DNA of 64,000 nucleotides from Paraburkholderia sp. (lineage in GTDB: Bacteria > Pseudomonadota > Gammaproteobacteria > Burkholderiales > Burkholderiaceae): contig NZ_SCRP01000016.1 of assembly GCF_004298475.1 (NCBI RefSeq), positions 1-64,000 of the forward strand. Direction: 5' to 3'. A program made the translations under genes and the position numbers. Positions 61,581-64,000 of the stretch are shown here, one piece after another. The first letter of the stretch is position 1; each line of letters begins with the position of its first letter. The notes below the pieces were generated by a model that saw only the letters and a program-made list of their open reading frames with translations, had not been told where the DNA came from and searched no databases.

Positions 61581-62341
61581 GCGGTTATAGCGGTTTCGGC
61601 ACGCTCTTCTACAAGGAAGTGCTGCGTTTCTGGAAGGTCGCCTTCCAGACCGTGCTCGCGCCGGTCGTCACAGCGCTCCTCTATCTGACGATCTTCGGGC
61701 ACGCGCTCTCCGGCCGTGTCGAGGTTTATCCCGGCGTCACGTACACGAGCTTCCTGATTCCCGGCCTCGTGATGATGAGCGTGCTGCAGAACGCGTTTGC
61801 GAACAGTTCGTCGTCCCTGATCCAGTCGAAGATCACCGGCAACCTCGTGTTCGTTCTGCTGCCGCCGCTGGCCGCCCCGGAGATTTTCGCGGCTTACGTG
61901 CTGGCCTCGATCCTGCGCGGGCTCGCGGTCGGCGCGGGCGTATTCATCGTGACGATCTGGTTCGTGCCGCTCGGCTTCGCGGCACCGCTCTTCATCATCG
62001 TGTTCGCGGTGCTCGGCTCGGCCATTCTCGGCACGCTCGGCCTGATCGCGGGCATCTGGGCCGAAAAATTCGATCAGCTCGCCTCGTTCCAGAATTTTTT
62101 GATCATGCCGCTCACGTTCCTTTCGGGCGTGTTCTACTCGACGCATTCGCTGCCGCCCGTGTGGCGCGAAGTGTCGCGGCTCAACCCGTTTTTCTACATG
62201 ATCGACGGCTTTCGCTACGGTTTCTTCGGCTTGTCCGATATCAACCCGTTCGTGAGCCTTACGATTGTTTTCGTCTTTTTCGTGGCGCTGGCCGCGCTCG
62301 CGATGCGCATGCTCGCGACCGGCTACAAGCTGCGCCACTGA
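61577..62341 (+). CDS. ABC-2 type transporter permease (YadH type)
   Basis: Inner membrane permease of 254 residues with about six transmembrane segments and the ABC-2 signature region MPLTFLSGVFYSTHSLPPVWREVSRLNPFFYMIDGFRYGFFG. It is translationally coupled to the ATPase gene (ATGA). Confidence 0.92.
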   Translation: MSGYSGFGTLFYKEVLRFWKVAFQTVLAPVVTALLYLTIFGHALSGRVEVYPGVTYTSFLIPGLVMMSVLQNAFANSSSSLIQSKITGNLVFVLLPPLAAPEIFAAYVLASILRGLAVGAGVFIVTIWFVPLGFAAPLFIIVFAVLGSAILGTLGLIAGIWAEKFDQLASFQNFLIMPLTFLSGVFYSTHSLPPVWREVSRLNPFFYMIDGFRYGFFGLSDINPFVSLTIVFVFFVALAALAMRMLATGYKLRH

Positions 62342-62367
62342 ACCACTTCGCACAGGAGCCTCTTTCC

Positions 62368-62607
62368 ATGTCGCCGACTCCAGATCAGATCCAGCAATAC
62401 ATCGCCGCAGGCCTTCCGTGCGAGCACCTCGAAGTGAAGGGCGACGGCCAGCACTTCTACGCGACCATCGTCTCGGCCGCCTTCGAAGGCAAGCGCCCGA
62501 TCCAGCGCCATCAGCTCGTCTACGCAGCGCTCGGCGAGCGCATGCGCGCGGAAGTGCACGCGCTCAGCATGAAAACGCTCACGCCCGCCGAATGGCAGAA
62601 CGGTTAA
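62368..62607 (+). CDS. ibaG: BolA family protein IbaG (YrbA)
   Basis: BolA-fold protein involved with monothiol glutaredoxin and iron-sulfur biology and acid stress. It has 79 residues. The conserved GDGQHFYATIVSAAFEGK and KRPIQRHQLVYAALGERM contain the family histidines. AGGAGCC is upstream. Its place just before murA is the E. coli order (yrbA-murA). Confidence 0.94.
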   Translation: MSPTPDQIQQYIAAGLPCEHLEVKGDGQHFYATIVSAAFEGKRPIQRHQLVYAALGERMRAEVHALSMKTLTPAEWQNG

Positions 62608-62727
62608 TCTGGAACATCAGTGCGAATCACCCAGGATACCCAGGATAAGGACGGCGCCGCCAGTGGCGCCGTTCACACGAAAGATGCGCCGCCGCGGGCT
62701 GGCCGCACCGATCAGGAAACCTCAGGC

Positions 62728-63990
62728 ATGGACAAACTCGTCATCGTCGGCGGGCAGAAGCTCGCGGGGGAAGTGGCCGTTTCGGGTGCGAAGAATGCCG
62801 CGCTGCCGATTCTCTGCGCGGGTCTCCTGAGCGCGGAGCCGGTCCATCTCGACAACGTCCCCGATCTGCAGGACGTGCGCACGACGCTCAGGCTGCTCGG
62901 CCAGATGGGCGTGCGCACCGAGCAGTCGGGCAATCGCGTGCAGCTCGATGCCGCGAACGTGACGAACCTCGTCGCGCCGTACGAGCTCGTGAAGACCATG
63001 CGTGCGTCGATCCTCGTGCTCGGGCCGCTCGTCGCGCGCTTCGGCGAGGCGAAAGTGTCGCTGCCGGGCGGCTGCGCAATCGGCGCGCGCCCGGTCGACC
63101 AGCACATCAAGGGCCTGCAGGCGATGGGCGCCGAGATCAACATCGAGCACGGCTTCATCGAGGTGCGCGCGAAGCGCCTGAAGGGCGCGCGCATCGTCAC
63201 CGACATGATCACGGTCACCGGCACGGAGAACCTGCTGATGGCCGCGGTGCTCGCCGATGGCGAGACGGTGATCGAAAACGCCGCGCGCGAGCCCGAAGTG
63301 GGCGACCTCGCGCATCTGCTCGTCGCGATGGGCGCGAAGATCGACGGCATCGGCACGGACCGTCTTGTGATCCAGGGCGTCGAGAAGCTGCACGGCGCGA
63401 AACACACGGTCATTCCCGACCGCATCGAGGCCGGCACGTTCCTGTGCGCCGTCGCGGCGGCGGGCGGCGACGTCACGCTGCGCCACGTGCGCGCACGCAT
63501 CCTTGACGCCGTCACCGACAAGCTGCGCGAAGCGGGCGCGACGATCGAAGAGGGCGACGACTGGATGCGCGTGCGCATGAACGCGCGCGCGCGCGCCGTG
63601 AACGTGCGCACTTCCGAATATCCGGCATTCCCGACCGACATGCAGGCGCAGTTCATGGCGCTCAATGCGTTCGCGGACGGCACCTCGCAGGTCGTCGAAA
63701 CGATCTTCGAGAACCGCTTCATGCACGTGCAGGAGCTGAACCGGCTCGGCGCGCGCATCACGATCGACGGCAACACCGCGCTCGTGACGGGCGTCGAGAA
63801 GCTGTCGGGCGCGAAGGTCATGGCGACCGATCTGCGCGCGTCGGCGAGTCTCGTGATCGCGGGGCTGTGCGCCGAGGGCGAGACGCTGATCGACCGCATC
63901 TATCACCTCGATCGCGGCTACGACCGCATGGAGGCGAAGCTCAACGCAATCGGCGCGAACGTGAAGCGCATCAAGGGGAACGCAGCATGA
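62728..63990 (+). CDS. murA: UDP-N-acetylglucosamine 1-carboxyvinyltransferase
   Basis: First committed enzyme of peptidoglycan synthesis, the fosfomycin target. It has 420 residues from ATG 62728 ([16 protein letters not shown]). The catalytic cysteine is C116 in [16 protein letters not shown], matching the fosfomycin-sensitive Cys. An in-frame GTG at 62620 would add 36 hydrophilic residues; some relatives are annotated that way, but 62728 has AGGAAA upstream and gives the standard length. Confidence 0.95.
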   Translation: MDKLVIVGGQKLAGEVAVSGAKNAALPILCAGLLSAEPVHLDNVPDLQDVRTTLRLLGQMGVRTEQSGNRVQLDAANVTNLVAPYELVKTMRASILVLGPLVARFGEAKVSLPGGCAIGARPVDQHIKGLQAMGAEINIEHGFIEVRAKRLKGARIVTDMITVTGTENLLMAAVLADGETVIENAAREPEVGDLAHLLVAMGAKIDGIGTDRLVIQGVEKLHGAKHTVIPDRIEAGTFLCAVAAAGGDVTLRHVRARILDAVTDKLREAGATIEEGDDWMRVRMNARARAVNVRTSEYPAFPTDMQAQFMALNAFADGTSQVVETIFENRFMHVQELNRLGARITIDGNTALVTGVEKLSGAKVMATDLRASASLVIAGLCAEGETLIDRIYHLDRGYDRMEAKLNAIGANVKRIKGNAA

Positions 63991-64000
63991 GCACGCCTAC
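63987..64000 (+). CDS. hisG: Start of a downstream gene, probably hisG (3' partial)
   Basis: ATG 63987 overlaps the murA stop (ATGA) and codes MSTPT up to the window end. In Burkholderiaceae murA is followed by hisG (ATP phosphoribosyltransferase), so that is the likely identity. Four residues are too few to confirm it. Confidence 0.45.

Overview
The window is a high-GC, gene-dense stretch of core chromosome from a member of the Burkholderiaceae, most likely Paraburkholderia, Caballeronia or a close relative. The evidence is the gene order (tuf-rpsJ and the S10/spc/alpha ribosomal clusters, then cutA-dsbD-hemB-engB-cytochrome c4-ccs, lysA-cyaY-mrcA-pil-aroKB, gltBD, thiOSGE, mlaFEDACB, murA-hisG) and protein sequences that read as typical of that family. 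I see no rRNA, tRNA, CRISPR array, prophage or intact insertion sequence. The genus is an inference from recalled sequences, not from a search.

Region 1 (1-16180) carries the end of tuf, rpsJ, and then an almost unbroken ribosomal protein array: rplC-rplD-rplW-rplB-rpsS-rplV-rpsC-rplP-rpmC-rpsQ, rplN-rplX-rplE-rpsN-rpsH-rplF-rplR-rpsE-rpmD-rplO-secY-infA-rpmJ, and rpsM-rpsK-rpsD-rpoA-rplQ, closed by a strong terminator. Extra promoters and hairpins lie between rpsJ and rplC, rpsQ and rplN, rpsK and rpsD, and rpoA and rplQ, so the cluster is probably several overlapping transcription units.

Region 2 (16368-27143) holds cutA, dsbD, hemB (minus), engB (minus), a diheme cytochrome c4, ResB and CcsA (System II cytochrome c maturation), and msrP-msrQ (periplasmic methionine sulfoxide repair). 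Most of it concerns thiols, heme and redox in the periplasm. A plus-strand terminator with a possible small RNA or 28-codon gene upstream lies between hemB and engB, both of which run the other way.

Region 3 (27292-40586) has lptM-lysA (minus), cyaY, mrcA/PBP1A (minus), a divergent pilM-pilN-pilO/P fusion-pilQ set, aroK-aroB, dgt, a glycerophosphodiester phosphodiesterase and a DUF883 membrane protein. It links cell-wall synthesis, a type IV pilus or DNA-uptake apparatus and the shikimate pathway in the order known from other proteobacteria (mrcA, pil/hof, aroKB).

Region 4 (40587-50212) has ompW (minus), a domesticated REP-transposase-like gene with a destroyed HUH motif, gltB-gltD (glutamate synthase) behind a clear promoter with an upstream inverted repeat, and thpR.

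Region 5 (50213-64000) has an SbmA/YddA-type ABC exporter (minus), a TPP riboswitch controlling thiO-thiS-thiG-thiE with a small ORF between riboswitch and thiO, the mlaFEDACB phospholipid transport operon, a two-gene ABC-2 transporter, ibaG (BolA family), murA, and the first codons of a gene that is probably hisG.

The window is mainly housekeeping. The most unusual items are the orphan small transcript candidate at 19789-19913, the PilO-PilP fusion with a 9-bp tandem repeat, the catalytically dead REP-transposase relative, and the small ORF coupled to thiO behind the TPP riboswitch.
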